DNA of 64,000 nt, from assembly GCF_019704555.1 (NCBI RefSeq), contig NZ_AP024745.1:6022501-6086500 (forward strand), read 5' to 3'. Both the position numbers and the translations under genes were made by a program. Source of the stretch: Actinoplanes sp. L3-i22. GTDB lineage: Bacteria; Actinomycetota; Actinomycetes; Mycobacteriales; Micromonosporaceae. This document shows positions 25,324 to 33,663 of this stretch, one piece after another; position 1 is the stretch's first letter, and each line of letters starts with the position of its first letter. Below the pieces are notes generated by a model that saw only the letters and a list, made by a program, of their open reading frames with translations, was not told the origin of the DNA and ran no database searches.

Positions 25324-26158
25324 GCAGGTGGTGGCCGTGTTCGCGTTGCATGTGGCGCAGGGTGGGTGGGCCGGGTTGGTGTCCGTCGCGCCAGGCGCGG
25401 CCGGCGAGTCCGGCGAGGGCGGTGTTGACGTGGTGGTGGGGTGCGTCGTGCCATGGGGAGCGGCGGAGCAGGTCTTCGGGGTCGTGTCCGCAGGCGGCGA
25501 CGTCGGGGGCGAGTCGGATCAGGTCCATCCAGCCGGGGGCGGTCCAGAGGTGGGTCCAGTCGACGATGCGCAGGTGTCCGTCGGGTTGTCGGATGGTGTT
25601 GTCGCGGCGTAGGTCGCCGTGGTGCAGGGCGGTGTCGTCGGCGAGGGCTTCGGTCCAGTGGCTTTCGAGGGCGGCGAGTACGGGGATGTCGATGGGGACG
25701 GGTAGTGGGTGTTGTGGGGTGTGCCAGGCGCCGAGCATGGGGCGGAATGCTTCGGCGTAGGGGGTGGTGCCGGTGATCGGGCTGGGGTCCAGGGTCTGGT
25801 GCATGCGGTTCAGGATGTCGAGCAGGGGTGGGATGTCGTCGGTGGTCCATCGGGTGACGGTGTCGCCGTCGATGACTTCGTAGGCGGCGATGTGCCAGGT
25901 GCCGGTGGTGGTGTGTCCGAGGAGTCGGGGTGACAGCTCCCCCACTGCGGCGGCCAGGAGTGTTCCGGCGTGGATGTCGTCGCTGGGTGCGGCTTTGACG
26001 AACAGGCGTTGTCCCCGGTCGCCGGTGATGATCGAGGCGATGGCGGGGGTGTAGCCGGCGGTGGCGGGTTGTTCGGTGCGGATGGGGCTGCCGAGCAGGG
26101 TGGTGACGGCGTCTTGGACGTGGGTGGGCGCGTCGGTGAGCCGGGGCCGGTCGATCAT
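25280..26158 (-). CDS. Aminoglycoside phosphotransferase-fold kinase
   Basis: 292 residues with the APH fold: Lys in LFVKAAPSD (ATP site), catalytic loop ALHHGDLRRDNTI (~190-202) and the Mg-binding IVDWTHLW (in place of DFG). These kinases phosphorylate drugs or cell metabolites such as choline or homoserine; real aminoglycoside resistance should not be assumed. ATG start at 26158. The coding strand here is the C-rich one, while the neighbouring plus-strand genes are G/T-rich, so composition follows the DNA strand, not the gene. Confidence 0.85.
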   Translation of the reverse strand: MIDRPRLTDAPTHVQDAVTTLLGSPIRTEQPATAGYTPAIASIITGDRGQRLFVKAAPSDDIHAGTLLAAAVGELSPRLLGHTTTGTWHIAAYEVIDGDTVTRWTTDDIPPLLDILNRMHQTLDPSPITGTTPYAEAFRPMLGAWHTPQHPLPVPIDIPVLAALESHWTEALADDTALHHGDLRRDNTIRQPDGHLRIVDWTHLWTAPGWMDLIRLAPDVAACGHDPEDLLRRSPWHDAPHHHVNTALAGLAGRAWRDGHQPGPPTLRHMQREHGHHLLSWLARRLDHPGSH

Positions 26159-26214
26159 CGCTGGTTTGAGGCTTTGTTCAGCATTTGCCGGGTTTTGCTC
26201 GCCGAAGTCTCAAC

Positions 26215-26799
26215 CTAGTTCCAGGCGCGGGCGGTGCGGAGCAGGTAGCCGGGCATGATCACGTTCTCGTCGTTGATCTCGGCGGTGACCTGGACGTCCT
26301 TGATGACGGTGTCGGTCCAGACGGGTTCCGGGAAGCAGGCGGTGAGGATGTCGCGGGTGATGGTCCAGCCGTCGCCGGCGTCGGCGGAGACGGCGAGCAC
26401 GTAGAGCATGGTGCCGGCTTCGGCGAGGCCGGGCAGCTGGGCGAGGTAGTCGTCGAGGCCGCCGTCGCGGTGCAGGTTGTGCAGCAGGCCGGAGTCGAAG
26501 ATGGTGTCGAACGGCGCGTTGGGCAGGTTGAGTTTGGTGGCGTCCTGCACGTCGAAGCGGGCGGTGAGGCCGGCGGCTTTCTTGCGGGCCAGGTCGATGG
26601 CGGTGGGTGAGATGTCGATTCCGGTCACGTGGTAGCCGCGGCGGGCGAGGGTGCAGGCCAGGTCGCCGGTGCCGCAGCCGAGGTCGAGGACTTTGGGGCC
26701 GCGCACGCCGTGTTCGAGCAGGGCGGTCAGGGCCGGTTGCGGGCGGCCGATCTCCCAGGGCGTGTCGCCGGTGCGGTACCGCTCGTCAAAATCGGTCAT
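26215..26799 (-). CDS. Class I SAM-dependent methyltransferase
   Basis: 194 residues: motif I VLDLGCGTGDLACTLA (~37-52), acidic GIDISPTAI (loop 2), DVQDATKLNLP and FDTIFDSGLLHNL (motif II/post-II). N-terminal FDERYRTGDTPWEIGRPQPAL resembles thiopurine- or tellurite-methyltransferase-like proteins (TPMT/TehB group). Substrate not known. ATG at 26799. Upstream of a 56-base gap to the phosphotransferase on the same strand. Confidence 0.88.
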   Translation of the reverse strand: MTDFDERYRTGDTPWEIGRPQPALTALLEHGVRGPKVLDLGCGTGDLACTLARRGYHVTGIDISPTAIDLARKKAAGLTARFDVQDATKLNLPNAPFDTIFDSGLLHNLHRDGGLDDYLAQLPGLAEAGTMLYVLAVSADAGDGWTITRDILTACFPEPVWTDTVIKDVQVTAEINDENVIMPGYLLRTARAWN

Positions 26800-26840
26800 C
26801 GTCTCCCCCTCGTTGAGGCTTTGGTCGGTAATTCCCGGCT

Positions 26841-27326
26841 TTGAAGCTCAAAACCTTAAAAGCCGATTTGGGTACGGCCGGAGCGCCGCTCCCCTGTCCA
26901 ACGGTCCAAGGCGATGCCCTCCCCCGGGACGGCGACGAGCTTATCGTTCATGCTTTCGCGGTGAGCGGTGCTGTGGTGGCGTACCACTGTGGGTCGGCGA
27001 CGGTGTCCGAGGCGGTGGTCGGCGGGCGTTTGTCGTGGGAGGTGCGGCATGCGTGCCCGGACGGTGAGGTGCTGGAGTGCGGGTGGGACGAGCTGCCGGC
27101 GGGTCTGCGGGTGGCGCTGCTGGCGCACGGTGGGACGTTCGGGGTGCGGTTTCCGGGTGTGGATCGGGTGGCGGTGATGCGCGTGTTGCGGCGGCGGGGT
27201 GTGGCGGTGCGTGGGCTTGACGCCGTACTGCGGCAGGGGGTGACCGGGACCGAGGCGGAGATGGAGGTGCTGCGGCAACAGCTCGCCGCGGCGGACGTCG
27301 CGGTGGTGGTGGAGTTGATCGGGTAG
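26841..27326 (+). CDS. Hypothetical protein, 161 aa, start uncertain
   Basis: The frame from TTG 26841 gives a soluble protein. The part from about residue 36 (VHAFAVSGAVVAYHCGS) to the end (MRVLRRRGVAVRGLDAVLRQG) looks coding and has a helical C terminus. The first ~35 residues are encoded by atypical, AT-richer DNA and there is no ribosome site at 26841. An in-frame GTG at 26961 may be the true start, giving 121 residues. No family recognised. Confidence 0.55.
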   Translation: MKLKTLKADLGTAGAPLPCPTVQGDALPRDGDELIVHAFAVSGAVVAYHCGSATVSEAVVGGRLSWEVRHACPDGEVLECGWDELPAGLRVALLAHGGTFGVRFPGVDRVAVMRVLRRRGVAVRGLDAVLRQGVTGTEAEMEVLRQQLAAADVAVVVELIG

Positions 27327-27372
27327 GAAACCGGGTGGACGGGTCGTGGCGGGCTGGGGCAGGCTGCCGGGC

Positions 27373-28338
27373 GTGCCGGATACCGGGGTGGCGAAGCTGC
27401 ACGACGACGAGGTCGACATCGACGCGGCGCTGGTGGCGCGCCTGCTGGAGCAGCAGTTTCCGCGGTGGGCGGGCCGGCCGGTGCGGGTGGTGGGCGAGTC
27501 CGGCACCGACAACGTGACGTTCCGGGTCGGAGACGATCTTTCGGTCCGGCTTCCGCGCACGCCCGGCACGCAGGGTCAGGTCGAGAAGGATCTGCGGTGG
27601 CTGCCCCGCCTGGCGCCGGTGCTGCCGCTGGCGGTGCCGCAGCCGCTGGCGCTCGGCGAGCCGACCGGTGAGTTCCCGTTCACCTGGGGCGTCTACCGCT
27701 GGCTGGACGGCACCGCGTTCCGGCCCGAGCTGCTGGACGACCCGTGTGCGGCGGCCCGCGAGCTGGCCGGGTTCATCGGCTGCCTGCAGGTGGCCGACAC
27801 GACGGGGGCGCCGGCACCGCCGGACGACCCGTTCGCCCGGGGCACTGCCCTGTTGCCGCGCGACGGCCTGTTCCGGGCGGCCCTGGAGCAGGTCCGCGAC
27901 GAGTTCGACACCGGGCTGGTGCTGGCCGCGTGGGAGGCGTCGCTGGCGGTCGGGGCGTGGGCGGGGCCGCCGTGCTGGATCCACGGGGACCTGATGCCCG
28001 GCAACGTGCTCGTCGCCGGCGGCCGGCTGTCCGCGGTGATCGACTTCGGCACGGCGCGGGTCGCCGATCCGGCCGGGGATCTGCTGGCCGCCTGGTATCT
28101 GTTCGACGGCGCGTCCCGGCGGGCGTTCCGGGACGCGCTGCGGGTCGACGAGCACGCCTGGGTGCGGGCGCGGGGCTGGACGTTGTCGCTGGCGATGATC
28201 GCCCTGCCGTACTACCGGGCCCGGAACCCGGCGGCGGTGCGCGGGACGGCCGCGTTCATCGGCGAGCTGCTGGCCGATTTCGCGGCGGACCAGCCGGTCA
28301 TTCGAGGTGGTCGCGGGAGATCGGCGGCCCGACCGTGA
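27373..28338 (+). CDS. APH-family kinase, second copy
   Basis: ~321 residues: KLHDDEVDIDAALVARLL start, Arg/Lys-bearing FRVGDDLSVRLPRTPG, catalytic WIHGDLMPGNVL (~205) and Mg-binding VIDFGTARV (~222). This is the actinobacterial aminoglycoside-phosphotransferase-like group that often has IDFG. It is only distantly like the 25280-26158 gene. GTG 27373 is taken because related proteins start at PDTxVAKLH; an in-frame GTG at 27346 is also possible. Its 3' end overlaps the end of the convergent DUF1349 gene by 41 bases. Confidence 0.88.
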   Translation: MPDTGVAKLHDDEVDIDAALVARLLEQQFPRWAGRPVRVVGESGTDNVTFRVGDDLSVRLPRTPGTQGQVEKDLRWLPRLAPVLPLAVPQPLALGEPTGEFPFTWGVYRWLDGTAFRPELLDDPCAAARELAGFIGCLQVADTTGAPAPPDDPFARGTALLPRDGLFRAALEQVRDEFDTGLVLAAWEASLAVGAWAGPPCWIHGDLMPGNVLVAGGRLSAVIDFGTARVADPAGDLLAAWYLFDGASRRAFRDALRVDEHAWVRARGWTLSLAMIALPYYRARNPAAVRGTAAFIGELLADFAADQPVIRGGRGRSAARP

Positions 28339-28861
28339 AGTCGCGGAACGTCGCGCGCAGGCCGGCGCGTTCCGGGGAGCAGCACATCAGGCCGACGTCG
28401 ACGGTCGCGGGCAGGTCGAGGTGGCCCAGGCGCAGCAGCTGCCAGGGCCGGTCGGCGGCGCGCACGTGCACGGTCACCGCCTGCCCGAAGCGGGTGACGC
28501 GCATGGCGAGCTCGCCGTCGAAGCCGTCGACCGGGGTCATCGAGACGTCCGAGAAGTCGCGGGTGAGCACGGTGCTGACCTGGACGGTGCCGGAGGTGAC
28601 CTCCAGGCCGGACTTGAGCCAGGTGCTCTGGCCGGCGCGGACCATCAGGCCGGCCTGGTCGAAGCGGGTGGTGTGGTCGGCGGATACGATCGCCTCGGCG
28701 GTGAAGTCGCCGGTCACCGGCTGGTGGAAGAAGTGCCCGTTGTCGGTGGTCCAGCCGTAGAACGTCGCGCGCCAGAAGTCGGTCCGCTCGCCGGTGACGG
28801 CGGTCAGGGTGCCGTCGGTCAGCGACCAGTCGGTGGGCTCGTTGAGCCAGGTCATGCTCAT
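28298..28861 (-). CDS. DUF1349-type (concanavalin-like) protein
   Basis: 187 residues: WLNEPTDWSLTDGTLTAVTGERTDFWRATFYG, then FDQAGLMVRAGQSTWLKSGLEV and a C-terminal VGLMCCSPERAGLRATF. This is the usual DUF1349 beta-sandwich, a carbohydrate-binding or regulatory fold with no known reaction. The ATG overlaps the stop of the methyltransferase gene upstream (ATGA), so the two are translated together. Confidence 0.88.
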   Translation of the reverse strand: MSMTWLNEPTDWSLTDGTLTAVTGERTDFWRATFYGWTTDNGHFFHQPVTGDFTAEAIVSADHTTRFDQAGLMVRAGQSTWLKSGLEVTSGTVQVSTVLTRDFSDVSMTPVDGFDGELAMRVTRFGQAVTVHVRAADRPWQLLRLGHLDLPATVDVGLMCCSPERAGLRATFRDFTVGPPISRDHLE

Positions 28862-29652
28862 CGGCGGCCGACGGCGCCGTAGATGGCGATGTCGTGCGGG
28901 GTCGGGAGCTGGTCGGCGGGGATGCCGGGGCGCCAGTGGGCGACCGGCACGATGCCCGGTTCGATCAGGTCCAGGCCGGTGAAGAATGCGGCGATCTGGT
29001 CCCGTGAGCGCAGGTGGACGCCGGGGACCTGGCGGGCGTACGCCTTCTCCTGCTCGGTGGCGAAGTCGACGGTGCCGTGCGAGAGCGTCAGGTAGCTGCC
29101 CGGGGCCAGTGCCGACAGCAGTTCGGCGACGATGGCGCGGGCCCGGTCCTGGCCTTCGATGAAGTGCAGGACGGCGACCAGGGTCAGGCCGACCGGGCGG
29201 CTCAGGTCCAGGGTGTCGCGCAGCTGCGGGTGGGCCAGGATGGTGCCGGGTTCGCGCAGGTCCTCCTCGATGTAGCAGGTGCGGCCCTGGTCGCTGCTGG
29301 AGAGCAGGGCGCGGGCGTGGGCCATCACCATCGGGTCGTTGTCGACGTAGACGACCCGGGCGGCCGGGTTGGCGCGCTGGGCGACCTCGTGGGTGTTGTC
29401 GGCGGTGGGCAGGCCGGTGCCGATGTCGAGGAACTGGTCGATGCCGGCGTCGGCGGCCAGGTGCCGTACGGCGCGTTGCAGGAAGGCGCGGTTCTCCCGG
29501 GCGGCCAGGCGGATCGTCGGGTGGGCCTGCTCGATCTGGTCGCCGGACTCGCGGTCGGCGGCGAAGTGGTCCTTTCCGCCGAGCCAGTAGTTGTAGCGGC
29601 GGGCCGGGTGGACCGTGGAGGTGTCCAGGCCGGCGGGTGCGTCGTCGCCCAC
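28858..29652 (-). CDS. DUF574 / SAM-dependent methyltransferase (Methyltransf_19)
   Basis: 264 residues with the DUF574 pattern: HPARRYNYWLGGKDHFAADRE, ARENRAFLQRAVRHLA, FLDIGTGLPTADNTHEVAQ (SAM motif I), VVYVDNDPMVMAHARALL, LTLVAVLHFI and YLTLSHGT. The family is greatly expanded in spore-forming actinomycetes and often has many paralogues; substrates are unknown. GTG start at 29652. Confidence 0.93.
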   Translation of the reverse strand: MGDDAPAGLDTSTVHPARRYNYWLGGKDHFAADRESGDQIEQAHPTIRLAARENRAFLQRAVRHLAADAGIDQFLDIGTGLPTADNTHEVAQRANPAARVVYVDNDPMVMAHARALLSSSDQGRTCYIEEDLREPGTILAHPQLRDTLDLSRPVGLTLVAVLHFIEGQDRARAIVAELLSALAPGSYLTLSHGTVDFATEQEKAYARQVPGVHLRSRDQIAAFFTGLDLIEPGIVPVAHWRPGIPADQLPTPHDIAIYGAVGRR

Positions 29653-29749
29653 GTGTCGTTCTCCCCGTATCGATGTCGGCGAAACTGTCCGTGACGAAGC
29701 TAGCGCACAGATGCCGCCGGGGTTCCTTTGTGGATGCTATGAATGTGCG

Positions 29750-30313
29750 GTGCGGAAACGGGTCACGGACGCCTGCGCGCGGGCGCTGGCGTGTTGCGGT
29801 TTCACCCGGCGCCGGCGCGGGTTCCTGCTGCAGCCGGAGTTCGGCTGGCTGGACCTGGGCCTGACCGGGACGCGGACACTGGTCGTCGCGGAGCCGGTGG
29901 TCGGGGTACGCCACCCGGCGGTGGAGAAGATCCTGGTCGCGGCGGCGGGCTGGGACGAGCCGGTCGCCTGTGTGCGGTTGAGTGTGGGCGGGCGGTGGGA
30001 GTTCCCGGCCGGCGCCGACCTGACGCCGATCGCGGAGGATCTGGCCGAGGCGGTGGTGGTGCGGGGGCAGCCGTTCATCGACCGGTGGGCGCGCTGGCCG
30101 GATCTGGCCCGGGAGCTGGCGAGCCTGGCGTCCGACGACGTCCGGGACTATCTGCTGCCGGCGGCGGCGCTGGCGGACGGGGATCGGCGGCGGGCCCAGG
30201 CGCTGGCCGGTGACCGGGTGGCGCAGCTGGCCGGCCGGCAGGATGCGGAGGCGGTCGCCTACCGTGAGTTCGCCCGCCGGTTGACCCGGCTGGCGGCCGA
30301 GGGGGGCACGTGA
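29750..30313 (+). CDS. Hypothetical protein, ~187 aa
   Basis: The product (VRKRVTDACARALACCGFTRRRRGFLLQ ... WLDLGLTG ...) is soluble, alpha/beta, and has the look of a DUF4304-like small protein, but I cannot place it firmly. Start taken at GTG 29750, just before the first plausible helix; ATG 29711 is also in frame. Its stop overlaps the GTG of the next, broken HD gene (GTGA), which suggests that the two were made as a pair. Confidence 0.65.
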   Translation: MRKRVTDACARALACCGFTRRRRGFLLQPEFGWLDLGLTGTRTLVVAEPVVGVRHPAVEKILVAAAGWDEPVACVRLSVGGRWEFPAGADLTPIAEDLAEAVVVRGQPFIDRWARWPDLARELASLASDDVRDYLLPAAALADGDRRRAQALAGDRVAQLAGRQDAEAVAYREFARRLTRLAAEGGT

Positions 30314-30630
30314 CGGTGGCGCCGGGGCTGCTCGCGCGGGCGATCGGTGGTCCGGCCGTACCGGATCTGCGGTTGTTGCCGCCGCCGGCGGCTGATCTTC
30401 TGGTCGGGCTGCAGGCGCCGCCGCGGCTGGGGGCGCATCTGCGGGCCGTGCACGACGTGGCGTGGCGGCTGACCGGGTGGCTGGCCGGCTCGTACCCCCA
30501 ATTGGGTTTTGATCGTGCGGCGGTGCTGTTCGGCGCGGCGACCCACGACAGCGGCCGGGGCGGACGCGCGGCTGGCGTACCAGAACGGGTTTCCGGTCGC
30601 CGTAGGGTGAGCGCATGCGAATCGCGGTGA
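30310..30630 (+). pseudogene. Truncated HD-domain protein
   Basis: The first ~78 residues are a normal HD-domain start: LRAVHDVAWRLTGWL and VLFGAATHDSG, where HD-type phosphohydrolases have the metal-binding His-Asp pair. Directly after that the similarity stops and a short Arg/Gly-rich tail of ~25 residues leads to a stop inside the next gene. The C-terminal half of the domain with its last metal ligands is missing, so the protein is probably inactive. The usual ATHDIGK is ATHDSGR. Likely a deletion that joined this gene to the promoter of the phosphoesterase. Confidence 0.7.
30603..30608 (+). promoter_or_regulatory. TAGGGT -10 box before the phosphoesterase
   Basis: TAGGGT lies 6 bases before the ATG at 30615, with no ribosome site, so the phosphoesterase probably has its own leaderless promoter inside the tail of the truncated HD frame. 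Confidence 0.5.
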
Positions 30631-31355
30631 TCTCCGATGTGCACGGCAATCTGCCGGCTCTGGACGCGGTGCTGGCGGCGATCGCCGGTGACCGTGTCGA
30701 CCTGACGGTGAACCTCGGTGACCTGCTGTCGGGGTACGTGCAGCCGGCGCAGACCGCGGACCGGCTGATCGGGCTCGATCTGCCGACCGTCGCCGGGAAC
30801 CACGAGCGGCAGGTCCTGACGTTCCCGGCGGACCGTAAGGGCATGGCGGACCGGGTCACCACCGCCGTGCTGCGTCCCGAGCACCTCGCCTGGCTGGCGT
30901 CGCTGCCGATGACCCTGTCCCCGGCGCCGGGGGTGCTCGCGTTTCACGGCACGCCGACCGACGACCTGCAGTACCTGTTGCACACGGTGACGCCGGCCGG
31001 GGCGCGGGAGGCGACGCCCGACGAGGTCCGCTCGCGCCTCGGCGACACCGGTGACCTGGCCCTGCTGCTGTGCGGGCACACCCACCTGCACGGGTCGATG
31101 CGCCTGCCGGGCGGGCCGCTGATCGTGAACCCGGGCAGTGTGGGCTGGCCGGCGTACACCGACGACGAGCCGTACCCGCACGAGATGGCCGCCGGCAGCC
31201 CGCACGCCCGGTACGCGATCGTCGACGACGCGTCCGGGCAGTGGGAGGTGTCGTTCCGGGCCGTCGACTACCCGTGGGACGAGGCGGCCGCGCTGGCCGA
31301 GGGGTTCGGCCGGGCGGACGTGGCCGGGGCGCTGCGGACGGGCCGCAACCGATGA
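30615..31355 (+). CDS. Metallophosphoesterase (calcineurin-like, YfcE/MJ0936 type)
   Basis: 246 residues with all metal motifs in order: ISDVHGNL (D-x-H, ~7-14), NLGDLLSG (~37), VAGNHERQ (~63), FHGTPTDD and CGHTHLHG (~156). Such enzymes cleave phosphodiesters or phosphomonoesters in a two-metal site; the N/H pattern is closest to the prokaryotic phosphodiesterase group. The stop overlaps the next ATG (ATGA), so the VOC protein is translationally coupled. Confidence 0.92.
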   Translation: MRIAVISDVHGNLPALDAVLAAIAGDRVDLTVNLGDLLSGYVQPAQTADRLIGLDLPTVAGNHERQVLTFPADRKGMADRVTTAVLRPEHLAWLASLPMTLSPAPGVLAFHGTPTDDLQYLLHTVTPAGAREATPDEVRSRLGDTGDLALLLCGHTHLHGSMRLPGGPLIVNPGSVGWPAYTDDEPYPHEMAAGSPHARYAIVDDASGQWEVSFRAVDYPWDEAAALAEGFGRADVAGALRTGRNR

Positions 31356-32080
31356 TGATCCGCTGGGTGACCGGTTTCCTCGACACCCCGGCCGGGCACG
31401 CGCCCGCGGCCGAGCGGTTCTGGCTGGCGGTGACCGGCACGACGCTGTCGGCGCGCCGCGGCGACGGCGCTTTCGCCACGCTGCTGCCTGCGGCCGGGGA
31501 TGCGACGCTGCGGGTGCAGGTGGTCGGGGATCCCCCGGCGCGCGGGCATCTCGACCTGCACGTCGACGACCCGTTCACGGCCGCGGCCGAGGCCGAGGCG
31601 CTCGGTGCGGCCGAGGTGCGCCGCGACGACGACCTGGTGGTGCTGCGTTCGCCGGGCGGGGTGGTGTTCTGCCTGGTCGGGTGGGCCGGTGAGCGGTCCG
31701 CGCCGCCCGCGCGGTGCTGGCCGGGCGGGCAGGCCAGTCTCGCCGATCAGCTGTGCCTGGACATTCCGGCGGCCGGCTACGACGCCGAGACCGCGTTCTG
31801 GCGGGCGGTGACCGGGTGGGCGTACGACCCGATGCCGCACTGCCCGGAGTTCCGGCGGCTGCTCTCGCCCGGATCGGTGCCGGTGCGGCTGCTGCTGCAG
31901 CGCCTGGATGCCGGGCCGGCCGGCGTGCACGTCGATCTGGCCTGCGACGACGTGGACGCCGAGGTGGCCCGGCACGAGGTGCTGGGCGCCACGGTGGTCC
32001 ACCGGGTGCCCGGGGACTGGACGACGCTGCGCGATCCGGCCGGGCGCGCCTACTGCGTGACGGCCCGGCCGCCGGTGTAA
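31352..32080 (+). CDS. Two-domain VOC-family protein
   Basis: 242 residues made of two VOC-like halves: FLDTPAGHAPAAERFWLAVTGT ... LRSPGGVVFCLVGW (1-110) and LCLDIPAAGYDAETAFWRAVTG ... LRDPAGRAYCVTARPPV (~125-242). The duplicate halves can form a complete glyoxalase-type site within one chain. Metal ligands are not obvious in the first half, so it may be a binding protein. Coupled to the phosphoesterase. Confidence 0.88.
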   Translation: MMIRWVTGFLDTPAGHAPAAERFWLAVTGTTLSARRGDGAFATLLPAAGDATLRVQVVGDPPARGHLDLHVDDPFTAAAEAEALGAAEVRRDDDLVVLRSPGGVVFCLVGWAGERSAPPARCWPGGQASLADQLCLDIPAAGYDAETAFWRAVTGWAYDPMPHCPEFRRLLSPGSVPVRLLLQRLDAGPAGVHVDLACDDVDAEVARHEVLGATVVHRVPGDWTTLRDPAGRAYCVTARPPV

Positions 32081-32111
32081 CAGCGGGCGGGGTGCCGGAC
32101 AGGTACCGGGC

Positions 32112-32672
32112 GTGAGGACCTCGAGACCGGACCGGGAGCAGCGCTTCCGGTCGTTGTATGCCGACACGTACCCGCACGTGCTGCGGTTCGCTCAGCGGCG
32201 GGTGCATCCCAGCCATGCCGAGGATGTCGCCGCGGACGCGTTCCTGGTCGCCTGGCGGCGTCTGGACCAGGCGCCGCCCGGGGCCGCCGACCTGCGGGCC
32301 TGGCTGTTCGGGATCACCCGCAACTGCCTGCTCAACACCCGTCGCGGTCTGGGCCGGCAGGACGCTCTGGCGGTCCGGATCGCCGTGGTCGGCACGCCGG
32401 CCGGGATCGCGGCGTCCGAGGAGGACGCAACCGCGCAGCGGCTCGACCTGGCCGCGGCCTGGGGCCGGTTGTCCGCCCGGGAGCAGGAGACCCTGGCCCT
32501 GACCGTCTTCGACCAGCTGAGTTCGGCGCGGGCGGCGACCGTGCTGGGGATCAGCGCGGCGTCGTACCGGTTGCGGCTGCTGCGGGCCCGGCGGGCGTTG
32601 CGCCGCCACCTCGACCACGCCGACGACGCGCTGGCCGCGCTCGGCCTCACCGCTGTGGAGAACCCGTCGTGA
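32112..32672 (+). CDS. ECF-type sigma factor
   Basis: 186 residues: region 2 (FRSLYADTYPHVLRFAQRRV, EDVAADAFLVAWRRLDQ, LRAWLFGITRNCLLN) and region 4 HTH (LSAREQETLALTVFDQLSSARAATVLGISAASYRLRLLRARRAL). GTG start at 32112. The stop overlaps the start of a one-pass membrane protein (GTGA), the standard sigma/anti-sigma layout. The signal is unknown. Confidence 0.93.
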   Translation: MRTSRPDREQRFRSLYADTYPHVLRFAQRRVHPSHAEDVAADAFLVAWRRLDQAPPGAADLRAWLFGITRNCLLNTRRGLGRQDALAVRIAVVGTPAGIAASEEDATAQRLDLAAAWGRLSAREQETLALTVFDQLSSARAATVLGISAASYRLRLLRARRALRRHLDHADDALAALGLTAVENPS

Positions 32673-33427
32673 CCGATCCGGAAACCACCCTGCGCACCCT
32701 GGACGCCGCCGAGCCGTTCACCGCCGAGCAGCGCCGGCACGCCGGCACCGTCCTGGAACGGATCGTCGCCACCGCCCCGGAGCAGCCGCGGCCGGTGCGC
32801 CGGCGCCGCCTGGTGCCGGTCGCGGCGGCGGCCGCGACCGTGCTCGCCGCCGCGCTGGTCGTCTGGCCCGGCGGGGCCGGGGACAGCCCGGCCTACGGGT
32901 CGTGGACCTCGGTGCCCACCGGGCTCAGCGCCGCGGAGATCGCCCTGGTCGGGCCCGCGTGCCTGGACGAGCTGGGCTGGGGCCGGTCCGACCGGGACCG
33001 GGCCACGCTCACCCTGGCCGAACGCCGCGGCGAGTACGCCGTCCTGCTCTACCGCGACGCGGACCTGGCCGGGGCGTGCCTGGCGCACAACGTGCCGGGC
33101 AGCGCCGACGTCGACGACGTGGTGGCCGGCGCGGCCAGCGGCTCGTCCGGGACGGCCCCGGCGCGCGGCTACCGCGACGGCGCGCTCGCCGACTTCCGCG
33201 GCGCGTCGATCACCGAGGGGGTCGTCGGCGCCGAGGTCACCGGGGTGACCATCCACGCCCGCTCGCGCACCGTCCAGGCCACGGTGACCGGCGGCCGGTA
33301 CGTGGCGTGGTGGCCGGGCCCGTCGTTCGACCGCGACGCCGCGCACGGCCCGCGGTTGTTCCTCACCTACGACCTGACCCTGCGCGACGGCACGATCCTG
33401 ACCGACGTCGCGCCGGCCGCACCCTGA
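32669..33427 (+). CDS. Putative membrane partner of the ECF sigma factor
   Basis: 252 residues: a cytoplasmic N terminus (~1-48, helical: TLRTLDAAEPFTAEQRRHAGTVLERIV), one membrane helix (LVPVAAAAATVLAAALVVW, ~51-70) and an extracytoplasmic domain of ~180 residues with two cysteines (GPACLDELGW, AGACLAHN). No zinc anti-sigma motif HxxxCxxC is seen, so the anti-sigma role rests on the coupled position and topology. Confidence 0.8.
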   Translation: MTDPETTLRTLDAAEPFTAEQRRHAGTVLERIVATAPEQPRPVRRRRLVPVAAAAATVLAAALVVWPGGAGDSPAYGSWTSVPTGLSAAEIALVGPACLDELGWGRSDRDRATLTLAERRGEYAVLLYRDADLAGACLAHNVPGSADVDDVVAGAASGSSGTAPARGYRDGALADFRGASITEGVVGAEVTGVTIHARSRTVQATVTGGRYVAWWPGPSFDRDAAHGPRLFLTYDLTLRDGTILTDVAPAAP

Positions 33428-33428
33428 T

Positions 33429-33623
33429 TCAGCCTTCGCCGCCCTGCAGCAGGGTCACGCCGGGGCCGTGCAGATCGGCGCAGGCCACGGCCCGGCCGGT
33501 GAGTGCCATGGCGAGCGCTTCGGCCGGGCCGGCGACCAGCGGCCCGGCCCCGGCCGCCCAGTCCAGGTCGGTGGCCCGCAGGCGCAGCCCGCCGAGCCGG
33601 CCGTGCGGGGCGAGCCCCGGCAC
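33429..33623 (-). pseudogene. C-terminal remnant of a maleylpyruvate isomerase-family protein
   Basis: The ~64-residue frame LRLRATDLDWAAGAGP ... GPAEALAMALTGRAV matches the C-terminal end of mycothiol-dependent maleylpyruvate isomerase-like (DinB/MDMPI) proteins, normally ~200 residues. The N-terminal metal-binding helices are absent, and the upstream sequence on this strand is the end of another gene. No ribosome site is seen. The frame is open a little further upstream (to about 33668), again without the missing domain. Most likely a leftover of a deletion. Confidence 0.6.
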
Positions 33624-33663
33624 GGGTCGCGGCCCGGTGAGGTGGTCGACGGTCCGGGCGGTG

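Noticed and set aside
27346..27372. Longer start for the second APH-type kinase
   Set aside because: Possible GTG, but the family N terminus begins at about 27373.
25280..28338. Aminoglycoside resistance island (two APH genes)
   Set aside because: Both belong to the broad APH fold with many housekeeping kinases; no mobile element or resistance-specific motif is seen.
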